A stretch of 64,000 nucleotides of DNA from Terriglobia bacterium (lineage in GTDB: Bacteria; Acidobacteriota; Vicinamibacteria; Vicinamibacterales; CAVVIG01). The stretch lies in assembly GCA_020073005.1 (NCBI GenBank), contig JAIQFX010000004.1, positions 49,554-113,553 of the forward strand, given 5' to 3'. Below are positions 56,759-64,000 of this stretch, one piece after another. The notes below the pieces were generated by a model. It worked only from the letters and a program-made list of their open reading frames with translations. It was not told where the DNA came from and did no database searches. Position 1 is the first letter of the stretch. Each line of letters starts with the position of its first letter. Made by a program: the position numbers and the translations under genes.

Positions 56759-57522
56759 GGCGTGCGTGTCACCTTCATCATCACGAACCCGAGGTCTTCC
56801 ATTGACGCCGGCGTGCCGCCGCGCACGGCGACCTCGTAGTCGCCGGCGTCGAGCGCGCCGGCCGGCACGGCCGCGACGAGGATCAGATCTCCGCCGCCGG
56901 TCGTCGCGCGCAGATCGTCGCCGCGCCAGACGCTGCGGTCGGCCGACGAACGCAGTTCCATCGCGTAGCGATCGAAGCGATCCGCGGGATTGAGGCGCAC
57001 GCGGAGCTCTAGCGTCGAGGCATCCTTCGGCAGCGCGACAGTCGATGCGGTGCCGGCCGCTCTCGACGTCCCGAGCGTCAGGAGCATCACCGCCGTCGTG
57101 CCGGGCGTGCTCGCGCGACTCGGCGTGGAAGCCTGCTGCGTGGTCGCCGGCGCGATGCCGCGCGTGAGCAGATAACCGCCGGCGGCGAGCACGAGCGTGG
57201 CGGCCGCCGCCATCGGGATCCACCGACTCGGCTTCACCGGAAACCAGCTCGTGCCGCGTCGCAGCACGTTCGTGGCGGCCGTTCGCTCGGCCAGCGCGCG
57301 CGCGACGGCGAGGCGATCCGTCTGCGTGCCGAACCGCGCGAGGAATCCCGCGCGGTCGGAGCTATTCATTCGGCCGCGCGCGTACTCGTCGAAGAGATCG
57401 TCTTCGGCGCCGCGCAGCGCGTCGAAGACGTCGTGGTCCTCGAGGAGCCGCTCTTCGAGGCGGACGGCGTCGGCTTCCGCCATCTGTCCCAGGAGGTAGG
57501 CGCGCAGCTCGGCGTCGGTCAC
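56755..57522 (-). CDS. Anti-sigma-factor-like single-pass membrane protein
   Basis: A protein of 255 residues. Residues 1-85 are helical with LRAYLLGQMAEADAVRLEER, LEDHDVFDALRGAEDDLFDEYARG, the pattern of putative zinc-less anti-sigma domains paired with ECF factors in Acidobacteria. A membrane helix (WIPMAAAATLVLAAGGYLL) is at about 101-120, and the outer part is a beta-sandwich (TLELRVRLNPADRFDRYAMEL, DYEVAVRGG). The start is GTG 57522, overlapping the sigma stop, and the stop overlaps the CHAT start, both as GTGA. It probably holds the sigma factor at the membrane until an envelope signal releases it. Confidence 0.82.
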   Translation of the reverse strand: MTDAELRAYLLGQMAEADAVRLEERLLEDHDVFDALRGAEDDLFDEYARGRMNSSDRAGFLARFGTQTDRLAVARALAERTAATNVLRRGTSWFPVKPSRWIPMAAAATLVLAAGGYLLTRGIAPATTQQASTPSRASTPGTTAVMLLTLGTSRAAGTASTVALPKDASTLELRVRLNPADRFDRYAMELRSSADRSVWRGDDLRATTGGGDLILVAAVPAGALDAGDYEVAVRGGTPASMEDLGFVMMKVTRTP

Positions 57523-58121
57523 TGGTCGGCTCCCTCTGAGGGATGTCCGGACGCGCCGGAGTGTTTCACGAGACCGGCGATGACTTTCCGCTCCAGCCGA
57601 TCGCGCAGCCGATGCGCGCGGATGCGCAGGGCGGTTTGAGAAATTCCGAGCTCGGCGGCCAGCGCGCGCCTGACGTCGGCGGCCTTGCCGTCGCCGTAAT
57701 AGCGAAGCACGAGGCTGCGATCGTCTGGCGAGAGCGCGTCCAGACAGCGATCGAGGTTGTCCAGCACGTCCTCGCCGTCTGGTTCGTCAGCCGCCGCGAC
57801 GATCAGCTCACCGGCCGCGCCGACGTCATGCGGCGCGCGCGGCCGGCGGGTCCACTCGTAGAAGACGAGGCGCGCGACGCCGCGCACGTACGCGCCGAGC
57901 GATCCGTCGGCGATGACCGCGCCTTCCTCGAGCTTGCGCGCGACGCGATCGAGCGTCTCGTCCGCGAGATCTTCAGCGGACGCGGCGCCCCACCACCCGA
58001 GCAGGCCGATGATGCGCTGGCGCAGCTGCTCGTAGGCGAGCGCCGCCCGATCGCGGTCCTCGTCAAGGGCCGCGAGAAGGCGATCAAGAGCGTTAGAGGT
58101 CAGCGTCCAGCGCGTCGACAC
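57519..58121 (-). CDS. ECF-type RNA polymerase sigma factor
   Basis: About 200 residues. Region 2 is seen in LRQRIIGLLGWWG then SAEDLADETLDRVARKL and YVRGVARLVFYEWTR; region 4 in LSPDDRSLVLRYYGDGKAADVRRALAAELGISQTALRIRAHRLRDRLE. This is the Acidobacterial ECF type with a W-W-G in place of the usual region 2 aromatic patch. The start is uncertain: GTG 58121 precedes STRWTLTSNALDRLLAAL, which matches the usual N terminus of the group. It is followed by the anti-sigma-like gene with a 4-base overlap. It likely controls its own operon. Confidence 0.88.
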   Translation of the reverse strand: MSTRWTLTSNALDRLLAALDEDRDRAALAYEQLRQRIIGLLGWWGAASAEDLADETLDRVARKLEEGAVIADGSLGAYVRGVARLVFYEWTRRPRAPHDVGAAGELIVAAADEPDGEDVLDNLDRCLDALSPDDRSLVLRYYGDGKAADVRRALAAELGISQTALRIRAHRLRDRLERKVIAGLVKHSGASGHPSEGADQ

Positions 58122-58215
58122 AAATGTGTGAAGCCTGTGTTCGGCGCGCAGTGTAGTCCGGACAGGCGCCACGGCCGCGGTACACCGAACGGTCAGAATG
58201 CGACACGGACGCGCT

Positions 58216-59526
58216 TTACGCAGGCAATCCGTTCCTCGCGACCTTCTGCATCGCCTCGACGAAGTAGTCAATCTCCTCGAGCGGCGTGTAGATATTCGGC
58301 GTGATGCGCAGCCCGCGGTAGCTGAGGCTCGGCGTCTTGATGTTCTCGTGCCCGATTGCCACGACGATGATGCGGTGCTTGTCCCAGAGATGGCTGACGA
58401 GCTTGTTCGAATCGACGCCGTCGATCGAGACGACGGCCAGGCCCCACGTCTGGCCCGCGTCGAGACTCGAATGCAATCGGATCCGCGGCTCGTTCTTCAG
58501 CGCGTTCGCCCAGCGCAGCGTGAGATACCGGAGCCGCGCGGCCTTGCGCTCGATGCCGATGGCCTGCTGAAACGCGATCGCTTCGTTGATCGCGGCTTTC
58601 GTCGCGGCCGGGCTCGTCCCGATCTCCTCGAACTTGCGGATGTCGCTGTCGCGGCGCTCGGGCGCGGCCTGCAGCGGCCACGTGCCGGCGATGCGATCCT
58701 TGCGCACGTACAGCAGGCCGGTGCCGGTCGGCGCGAGCAGCCACTTGTGCAGGCTCACGCCGTAGAAGTCCATCTCGAGGTCGCGCAGCTTGAACGGGAA
58801 ATGCGCGAGCGCGTGCGCGCCGTCGACGATCGTCGTGATGCCGCGCGAGCGCGCGAGGCGGCTGAGATCGCGCACGGGGAAGAGCTGCCCCGTCTGATTC
58901 GTGATGTGGCAGAAATGCAGGACTTTCGTCTGCGGCGTGATCGCCTTCGTAAACCTGTCGAGGAGATCCGCCTGCGTCGTCGGACACGGGAAGTCGAGAC
59001 GCGTAACCTTGATCTTGTCGCGCCGCGCGCGCTGATCCCAGGTCGTCAGCATCCGCCCGTAATCCTGTTCGGTGGTGATGATCTCGTCGCCCGGCTTGAG
59101 GTCGAGGCCGTTCTGCGCGATCTGCAGCGACTCGCTCGCGTTGCGCGTGATGGCGATCTCTTCGGGGTCGGCGCCGAACTCCGCCGCGAGCCGGCGGCGG
59201 ACGGTTTCGATGTTCCGCTCGATCAACCCGCGGTGATACACGGGCGCCTGGTTCGAGGAGTCGAGGTAGCGCTTGTAGGCTTCGTGGACGACCGTCGGGC
59301 TCGGGCACGAGTTGCCGTTGTTGAGGTTGATGAGCGTGCGGTCGAGCGTGAACGCGAACTGGATCTCGCGCCAGTAGGTTTCATCTGCCGCGACCTCGTC
59401 CGGCGAGCGGTTCTCCACCGCCGCCGTCGCCGCCGCCACCTCGTCGATGCCGTAGTTGTTGCGAACGGCGAACGCCGCGCCAGTCGCCGCGCCGGCCAGC
59501 TTGAGAACGGAACGTCGTGTCCACAT
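58216..59526 (-). CDS. Exported class V aminotransferase-fold PLP enzyme (isopenicillin N epimerase-like)
   Basis: A protein of 436 residues with AGGAGG upstream of ATG 59526. The N terminus TRRSVLKLAGAATGAAFA is a Tat-type signal, so the enzyme is folded with its cofactor before export. The class V core is clear: INLNNGNSCPSP, TRNASESLQI (phosphate cup), TTIVDGAHALAHFP (Asp for the pyridine nitrogen), and the PLP lysine in GVSLHKWLLAPTGTG. Relatives act as epimerases, cysteine desulfurase-like or racemase-type enzymes; the specific reaction cannot be told. It is divergent from the VOC-protein gene. Confidence 0.88.
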   Translation of the reverse strand: MWTRRSVLKLAGAATGAAFAVRNNYGIDEVAAATAAVENRSPDEVAADETYWREIQFAFTLDRTLINLNNGNSCPSPTVVHEAYKRYLDSSNQAPVYHRGLIERNIETVRRRLAAEFGADPEEIAITRNASESLQIAQNGLDLKPGDEIITTEQDYGRMLTTWDQRARRDKIKVTRLDFPCPTTQADLLDRFTKAITPQTKVLHFCHITNQTGQLFPVRDLSRLARSRGITTIVDGAHALAHFPFKLRDLEMDFYGVSLHKWLLAPTGTGLLYVRKDRIAGTWPLQAAPERRDSDIRKFEEIGTSPAATKAAINEAIAFQQAIGIERKAARLRYLTLRWANALKNEPRIRLHSSLDAGQTWGLAVVSIDGVDSNKLVSHLWDKHRIIVVAIGHENIKTPSLSYRGLRITPNIYTPLEEIDYFVEAMQKVARNGLPA

Positions 59527-59565
59527 GGCGAGCCTCCTGTGTGGGGGGAGTGTAGCGCCTTCTTT

Positions 59566-59588
59566 TCTCCGTGTCCTCTGTGGTTAAC
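59566..59588. repeat. Interspersed TCTCCGTGTCCTCTGTGGTT element (copy 2)
   Basis: TCTCCGTGTCCTCTGTGG followed by TTAAC also occurs, slightly altered, at 48428-48457. This kind of sequence (reverse complement GTTAACCACAGAGGACACGG) is a widely scattered repeat in several soil and aquatic bacterial genomes. It lies in the 98-base gap between divergent genes. Confidence 0.65.
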
Positions 59589-59624
59589 TTGGGACTATTC
59601 TTGAACCGGGAGCGCACGAACACC

Positions 59625-60083
59625 ATGGCGAAGAAAGCACAACGCTCATCGAAGCCGCGACGAACGAAGCCGGCCAGGAAGAAGGCCGCGCGCAAGGCGG
59701 CGCCGCGTCACGAGTTCACGCGCGGCCTCGACGGCTGGATCACGCACACCGATCTCGCGAGCGCGAATCCGCTGGCGACGAAGAACTGGTGCATGAAGGT
59801 CCTCGGCTGGACGTTCAGGCCCAGCATGCCGATGCCGGGCGGCGGCGAGATCCACCTCTTCGCGTACTCCGACAAGGGCGGCGGCGGAATTCGTCCGAAC
59901 AATCCGCCGGAAATTCCTGGCAGCATCCCGTACATCCACGTCGCCGACGCGCGCGTCTCGTACGATCTCGCGCTGCGCGAAGGCGCCGAGGAAATGCTGT
60001 CGCCCACGCGCGTCATGGAAGGCGTGACCGTCGCCATCGTCCGCGCGCCCGGCGGCGTCCCAATCGGCTTCTCCGGTCCCTAG
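59625..60083 (+). CDS. VOC/glyoxalase-fold protein with a histone-like basic N-terminal tail
   Basis: About 152 residues from ATG 59625. Residues 1-32 are extremely Lys/Arg/Ala-rich with KPRRTKPARKKAARKAAPR, resembling histone H1 or HU-type tails. Residues 33-152 are a VOC domain (GWITHTDLASANPLATKNWC, KVLGWTFRPSMPMPGGGEI, YIHVADARVSYDLALREGAEE, VAIVRAPGGVPIGFSGP). VOC proteins are dioxygenases, glyoxalases or binding proteins; the first metal ligand H in WITHTD is kept. The tail suggests nucleic-acid or polyanion contact, or simply a soluble spacer. It precedes the Tat-exported TIM-barrel gene by 16 bases. Confidence 0.82.
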   Translation: MAKKAQRSSKPRRTKPARKKAARKAAPRHEFTRGLDGWITHTDLASANPLATKNWCMKVLGWTFRPSMPMPGGGEIHLFAYSDKGGGGIRPNNPPEIPGSIPYIHVADARVSYDLALREGAEEMLSPTRVMEGVTVAIVRAPGGVPIGFSGP

Positions 60084-60099
60084 CGCGGACCGCCGCCGC

Positions 60100-61893
60100 A
60101 TGAAGAGATCGACCACGCGACGCAAGTGGCTGAAGGACGTCGGCGCGGCCGGCGCCGGGACGATCCTCGCGCGCAGCCTCCAGGCCGCGCAGCCCGTGCG
60201 CAGCCCGTCGCCCAACGGCACCGTCGTCGCTCGATCGTCGACGAGCGACGTCTTCGTCCCGCCGCGCGGCCGCGGCTTCATGAAGTTCAGCTTCGACTTC
60301 CCAGAGCCCTCCGTCGTTTTCGAGGGCTACGAGATTGGTTTCCGCGTCTTCACGCACGAGAACGTCTACGGCCTGTCGTCGTCGAAGATGGCCGCGGCCG
60401 TTGCCGACGGCGGTCTCGACATCACGTGCACTGAACTCATCTGGGCGGGCGGACAGCAGACCGCGCCGGGCCGCCTCGTCGCGCATCTTCGAAAGCGCGA
60501 TGACGCGATCGAGTGCGACGCGACGGTCGAGATGGACCGGCCGATCAAAGCCGTCGCGCTGATCTTGCGCGGCATCCCGCGCGGACGGCTCTCCGCCGGC
60601 GGCGCGCCTTTCTTCGATCCGCGAGACGACGAGATCCTGCTCGGCTATCCGTTCTCCGGCGGCGATCTCATCGGTCCGCAGGGCAACGGCGGTTTGACGA
60701 CGCCGCTCGTGCTCGTCCAGCCGGCGGAAGGATCGATCGTCGCGCTGTCGTCGCTCGACGATCGCGTTCGCACGAAGCGCTTTTACTTTCAACCGGGCGA
60801 GAGCGGGTATCGCGTCGAGGCGACGATCGAGGCTGAAGGGTGGAATCCGTCGCGAACGGTCAGCGTTCCTGCGTGGCGCATCGCGCGTGTGTCGACAATC
60901 GCCCAGGCCGGCAGGGCTCACTACGATCATCTCGAGCGCGCGTTTCACATTCCGCGCTGGGACGCGCGCGCCGATGCGCCGGACTGGATGCGGCGGACCT
61001 CGCTCGTCGTCACGCTGCACGGCATGCACTTCACGGGCTACATCTTCAACGACTACGCGCGGCAGCTCGCAATCCTGCGATGGATGGCGACGCGGATTCC
61101 CGCCGGGCGCGTGCTCGTGTTCCTCGCGTCGTGGGACGGCCGGTATTACTGGGACTATCCGAACTACACGCCGGCGGATCGCATGGGCGGCGAGGCCGGC
61201 TTCCGCGCATTAATAAAGGATGGCCAGGCGCTGGGCTTCACGATGATGCCGATGTTCGGCGCCAACGCCGCCAACCGCGAGCAGCCGGCGTACGCGCGCA
61301 TCGCCGACGCGGCGACGACGAAGATCGACGGCGACCGGATGGATCTCAACTGGGTGGACTGGGACAACGATCGCCATCAGGACGGCTGGCTGTCGTACAT
61401 GAATCTCGGCGTTGAGTCGTGGCGGACGTGGCTGACGACGCGCATCGCCGACGTCATCACGCGGTACGGCGTCGACGCGTACTTCCTCGACATTGTCGGC
61501 GGCTGGGTGAACAACCCCAAGGCCGACATGCACGACGGCGCTCGTCGTCTTGTCGCGGATCTCCGCCGCCGTTTTCCTGACGTGCCCGTCGTCGGCGAGA
61601 TGCACTACGACGCGCTGCTCGAGTTCATCCCGATGTATCACTCGTTCGGCCAGAGGCTCGTCGCCGATCTCGTGCAGCGGCACGCGAAGTTCTTCCAGCA
61701 TCTGAGCCATCCAGCGCCCGGCCGCGGCAGCAGCGGCGTGCACGAGTCAGGTTTCGGCCGATGGAATCCGCAGACCTTGTCGCTCACCGACACGACGATC
61801 CCCACGCTGAACGTCGTCGACGATACGTTCGACAAGTACCGCGCGGAGATGGACGCGGTGATTCAGGAGGCAAAGCGCCGGGCGAGTGTGTAG
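60100..61893 (+). CDS. Tat-exported glycosidase-like TIM-barrel protein
   Basis: A protein of 597 residues. The N terminus TTRRKWLKDVGAAGAGTILA is a twin-arginine signal. Residues 60-270 form a beta-rich domain, and 280-590 look like a (beta/alpha)8 barrel typical of glycoside hydrolases: RVLVFLASWDGRYYWDYPNY, MDLNWVDWDNDRHQDGWLSYMNLG, YGVDAYFLDIVGGWVNN and VPVVGEMHYDALL. The Asp in FLDIVGG and the Glu in GEMHYD are placed as possible catalytic acids, as in retaining enzymes of GH36/GH13-related or DUF6259-like groups. The exact family is not certain. It probably acts on a polysaccharide outside the cytoplasm. Confidence 0.7.
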   Translation: MKRSTTRRKWLKDVGAAGAGTILARSLQAAQPVRSPSPNGTVVARSSTSDVFVPPRGRGFMKFSFDFPEPSVVFEGYEIGFRVFTHENVYGLSSSKMAAAVADGGLDITCTELIWAGGQQTAPGRLVAHLRKRDDAIECDATVEMDRPIKAVALILRGIPRGRLSAGGAPFFDPRDDEILLGYPFSGGDLIGPQGNGGLTTPLVLVQPAEGSIVALSSLDDRVRTKRFYFQPGESGYRVEATIEAEGWNPSRTVSVPAWRIARVSTIAQAGRAHYDHLERAFHIPRWDARADAPDWMRRTSLVVTLHGMHFTGYIFNDYARQLAILRWMATRIPAGRVLVFLASWDGRYYWDYPNYTPADRMGGEAGFRALIKDGQALGFTMMPMFGANAANREQPAYARIADAATTKIDGDRMDLNWVDWDNDRHQDGWLSYMNLGVESWRTWLTTRIADVITRYGVDAYFLDIVGGWVNNPKADMHDGARRLVADLRRRFPDVPVVGEMHYDALLEFIPMYHSFGQRLVADLVQRHAKFFQHLSHPAPGRGSSGVHESGFGRWNPQTLSLTDTTIPTLNVVDDTFDKYRAEMDAVIQEAKRRASV

Positions 61894-61909
61894 CGCGAGT
61901 CGTGCAGTG

Positions 61910-62377
61910 ATGGCGCTCGGTCGCGAGCCGGAGACGATCCGCGAGCAGGCTGAATACATGGACCACTCGATCACGGTGGAGACCGATCTTTTCGAGCATC
62001 GAGAGGTCAAGCCGCATTTCATCAATCCTTGCTGTTTCGGCGAAGACTTCGCTCGCTGGCTGAAACGGCAGCTGACCGACATGGTGTCGGCCGGCTTCGA
62101 ACTGTCCGACTCGATCCAGGAGGATTACGGCTGGGGATTCTGGATCGCTCACGGACACGATCGTTTCTGGATCGCGCTGTCCTTCTGCGGCGATGGCCCG
62201 ACTGACGAGCCGGCGCAGTGGGTTGTATCCGTCGGCGACAATCCCGGGTTCAACCTGCTGAAGCGTCTTCTTCACAGACCTGACGCGGACGCATTGGCTC
62301 TGGTGCGACACCGTGTCTGGCACGTGCTCAGTTCCACCCCTGGCATCCGTGTGCTCACCGAGGAGGGCTCCGCCTAA
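61910..62377 (+). CDS. Unknown small protein in a lower-GC patch
   Basis: About 155 residues from ATG 61910; ATG 61958 (MDHSITVETDLFEH) is an alternative that may be the true start. There is no signal peptide. Conserved-looking blocks are EVKPHFINPCCFGEDFARWL, IQEDYGWGFWIAHG and FWIALSFCGDG. The pattern of aromatic strands with a CC pair fits a small stand-alone domain of unknown function. Codon use is visibly less GC-biased than its neighbours. It lies 4 bases upstream of a small lipoprotein gene of similar composition. Confidence 0.7.
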   Translation: MALGREPETIREQAEYMDHSITVETDLFEHREVKPHFINPCCFGEDFARWLKRQLTDMVSAGFELSDSIQEDYGWGFWIAHGHDRFWIALSFCGDGPTDEPAQWVVSVGDNPGFNLLKRLLHRPDADALALVRHRVWHVLSSTPGIRVLTEEGSA

Positions 62378-62381
62378 CCCA

Positions 62382-62816
62382 ATGAACCGAATACTCCCGG
62401 CAATGCTGTCGGCCCTTGCTTTGGTCGCGTGTGGTAACCAGGACTCATACCTGGCCACATCGCACGTCGCATCCTGGGACTTCATTCAATCTGTCGGCGG
62501 CATCCGCGTTGGGGAGCCGGAAAAGAAAGGGACTGCCAGTTGGGCGCTGCCTGTCGTCTGTGATGTCAGCGGGTTGACCACTGTCACTCAAAAACCAACG
62601 GCCATGAATTCAGGGCTCGTGGTAACGCGAATGCTCCACCAGGTCGCAGGCGACGACATTCACATTTCTGTGGTGGTCAACACACCGGCCAGCAGCAGTC
62701 GCACTTCACGGTGTGCGGAGATTGTCGTCAGCGGCGCGAAGGCTGGCGAGTACAGAGTTCTATACGAAGAACAGGACAAAACGAGACATGCGCTCGGCAC
62801 CGTCTCATTCAAGTAG
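62382..62816 (+). CDS. Small putative lipoprotein of unknown function
   Basis: About 144 residues from ATG 62382. The N terminus MNRILPAMLSALALVACG is a lipoprotein signal with a lipobox ending in Cys. The mature part (WALPVVCDVSGLTTVTQKPTA, DDIHISVVVNTPASSS, AGEYRVLYEEQDKTRHALGTVSFK) appears to be a beta-sandwich. I do not recognise the family. The base composition is clearly lower in G+C than most of the window, and with the preceding gene it forms a distinct two-gene patch that may have been acquired. Confidence 0.7.
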   Translation: MNRILPAMLSALALVACGNQDSYLATSHVASWDFIQSVGGIRVGEPEKKGTASWALPVVCDVSGLTTVTQKPTAMNSGLVVTRMLHQVAGDDIHISVVVNTPASSSRTSRCAEIVVSGAKAGEYRVLYEEQDKTRHALGTVSFK

Positions 62817-62845
62817 GTCCGCTCGAGATTACCGGACCGGCGCTG

Positions 62846-63796
62846 TCATCGCGGTTTCTCGAGCGCGTTCCAGCCGATCACGTACTGATCGACATTTGTC
62901 GCGGTCACGACGTCGACGCCGGAGTCGATGATCGGATTCGCCGGCATCTTCCCCGCCTTGATGTCCGCGAGCAGCCGGACCGACTCGCTGCCCCAGCCGA
63001 AGTACTTCTGCCCGAGCAGCACCTGGACCTTCCCCGCTTTCAGCAAATCCGGCGCGGGTGGGATCGTGTCGAACGAAATCACTTTCACGCCGGCCGGCAC
63101 GGCGTCGAGCGCGTTCCTCGTGAACACGGGCCAGCCGCCGACCGAGATCCACGCGCCGAGATCCGGATAGCGATTCGTGCCGGACGCGATGATCTCGGCG
63201 CAGTGCACGACATCCTCTTTGATGTCGTAGACCTCGACGATCTGAATGTCCTTGTGCTGCGCGAGCGCCTCCTTCACGCCGTCGAGCCGCCGCTGCAGAT
63301 TCGTCGCGCCGACGCTCGTGATGATCGCGACCTTGCCTTTGTCTCCCAGCAGCGCCGACGCCTGCTCGCCCAAAATCTTGCCGGCGGCGAAGTCGTCGAC
63401 GCCGTAGAACGCGATGCGCTTCGATTTCGGCGCGTCGGCGTCCCACGTCGTGACGGGAATACCCGCGTCGATCGCGCGGTTGATCGTCTCGGTGAGGAAG
63501 TCGCCGTTCGTGCACGAGATCGCGATGCCGTCGACGCGCTGCGTGATGAACGACTCGAGGATTTCCTTCTGACGCAGCTGATCCGCCGTCTCGGGCGCGC
63601 GCCAGACGACCTCGATGTTGCCGCGCGCCGCCGCCTCACGCTCCGCGCCGGTCTTTGCGTAGTTGAAGACGGGAATGTCGAGCGACTTCGGGATGACGGC
63701 GAAGCGCAGCTTCGGCGCCACGCCTTGTTGACCGTGTTGCGCGCCGCCGCACGCGATGGCCACGACCGCGAACAACGAGACGACGATCCGGTTCAT
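62846..63796 (-). CDS. Sugar ABC transporter substrate-binding lipoprotein (RbsB-like)
   Basis: A protein of 316 residues with lipobox VVAIACGG. It is a type 1 periplasmic binding fold: LRFAVIPKSLDIPVFNYAKTGAE, QKEILESFITQRVDGIAISC, AIDAGIPVTTWDADAP, KVAIITSVGATNLQRRLDGVKEAL, KVISFDTIPPAPDLLKAGKVQVLLGQKYFGWG. These features are typical of ribose/autoinducer-2-type binding proteins, which deliver sugars to an RbsAC-type transporter. The permease gene lies just upstream on the same strand, so both belong to one operon whose ATPase is probably outside the window. Confidence 0.92.
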   Translation of the reverse strand: MNRIVVSLFAVVAIACGGAQHGQQGVAPKLRFAVIPKSLDIPVFNYAKTGAEREAAARGNIEVVWRAPETADQLRQKEILESFITQRVDGIAISCTNGDFLTETINRAIDAGIPVTTWDADAPKSKRIAFYGVDDFAAGKILGEQASALLGDKGKVAIITSVGATNLQRRLDGVKEALAQHKDIQIVEVYDIKEDVVHCAEIIASGTNRYPDLGAWISVGGWPVFTRNALDAVPAGVKVISFDTIPPAPDLLKAGKVQVLLGQKYFGWGSESVRLLADIKAGKMPANPIIDSGVDVVTATNVDQYVIGWNALEKPR

Positions 63797-63804
63797 GTGT
63801 ACCT

Positions 63805-63827
63805 CGCTCGGCTGAAAGCCTCGCGCG
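63805..63827. repeat. Family B palindrome inside the ABC transporter operon
   Basis: CGCTCGGCTGAAAGCCTCGC continuing CGC fills the 44-base gap between the permease stop and the binding-protein start. In the mRNA it contains GGCT-GAA-AGCC, a small hairpin that could tune the relative expression of the two genes. Confidence 0.7.
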
Positions 63828-63840
63828 ACATCCGAACGCG

Positions 63841-64000
63841 CTACATCTCAAATCGCTTACGGCGCTGCAGCACCTGATCCATCACGACGATGACAATCAC
63901 GACGAGCCCGACGATGAGCCGATCGTAGAACGTCGCGCCGGGGATCTGCGGCAGCGCGTTGCGCAGGACGCCGAAAATCAGCGCGCCCAGCACGGCGCCG
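63841..64000 (-). CDS. Sugar ABC transporter permease (RbsC-like), C-terminal fragment
   Basis: A reading frame of 52 codons enters from the right edge and stops at 63841-63843. It reads GAVLGALIFGVLRNALPQI, then FYDRLIVGLVVIVIVVMDQV and a basic end (LQRRKRFEM). The final helix with a short Arg/Lys tail is typical of BPD_transp_2 permeases of the ribose/xylose group. It lies upstream of the RbsB-like gene on the same strand. The start and most of the protein are outside the window. Confidence 0.85.
   Translation of the reverse strand, partial: GAVLGALIFGVLRNALPQIPGATFYDRLIVGLVVIVIVVMDQVLQRRKRFEM

Noticed and set aside
53732..56839. Plus-strand frame of about 1035 residues opposite the CHAT gene
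   Set aside because: Arg-rich without domain features; the minus-strand frame has TPRs and the CHAT catalytic pair.

Overview
This window is a GC-rich (by eye about two thirds G+C), densely coding bacterial chromosome segment. The gene set suggests an Acidobacteriota bacterium, most likely of the Vicinamibacteria type. Evidence for this is two FtsX/MacB-like ADOP permeases without an ATPase partner, PD40 beta-propellers, a Ser/Thr kinase with TPRs, a PadR-PspC pair, tannase-family and DUF6351 hydrolases, sortilin-like propellers, and several families of short interspersed palindromic repeats. This placement is inference; no rRNA or other marker gene is present. I saw no tRNA, rRNA, CRISPR array, transposase or prophage. 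No gap between genes exceeds about 300 bases.

Layout. 1-4.5 kb: the tail of a cytochrome oxidase subunit IV gene, katG, and a hybrid histidine kinase. 4.5-10.8 kb: a secreted carboxymuconolactone-decarboxylase-like protein, then two tandem paralogues that fuse a polytopic membrane domain to a PD40 propeller. They share a perfectly identical 122 bp tract. 10.8-14.4 kb: a tight four-gene sugar-nucleotide and glycosyl-transfer operon. 14.4-18.2 kb: ADOP permease, DUF2061 protein, NHL propeller. 18.3-24.6 kb: a DsbA-like thiol oxidoreductase next to a 1380-residue secreted Cys-rich metallo-dipeptidase with Ig-like repeats, then a ModA-like binding protein translationally coupled to a GNAT acetyltransferase. 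24.6-28.6 kb: a broken cupin gene, a tannase-family esterase, a large membrane protein. 28.6-34.9 kb: DUF6351 hydrolase, FMN-binding protein, NosR/NapH-like iron-sulfur membrane protein, a PspC/PadR stress pair with a clear operator, and ApbE flavin transferase. Together these suggest a flavinylation-based envelope electron-transfer module.

35-43.9 kb: ArsR regulator coupled to an AHSA1/SRPBCC protein, a large sortilin-like propeller, an M23 peptidase, two secreted proteins, and a Ser/Thr kinase-TPR gene with a frameshift just before the catalytic loop. 44-48.4 kb: two M28 peptidases, a Uma2-family nuclease, small secreted and EamA proteins. 48.6-53.6 kb: a second ADOP permease carrying an in-frame palindromic element, a small repeat-tailed ORF, a DUF5995 protein, and a collagen-like secreted protein. 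53.7-58.1 kb: an ECF sigma / anti-sigma-like / exported TPR-CHAT protease operon in which each stop codon overlaps the next start. 58.2-64 kb: an exported PLP enzyme, a glyoxalase-fold protein with a histone-like tail, a Tat-exported TIM-barrel protein, two small lower-GC genes, and the end of a sugar ABC transporter operon.

The overall impression is an oligotrophic soil-type bacterium with many exported hydrolases and propellers. The most distinctive features are the coupled sigma/anti-sigma/CHAT operon, the flavinylation module, the DsbA plus Cys-rich protein pair, the paired membrane-PD40 fusions with a local gene-conversion tract, and palindromic repeats that have become part of coding sequence.
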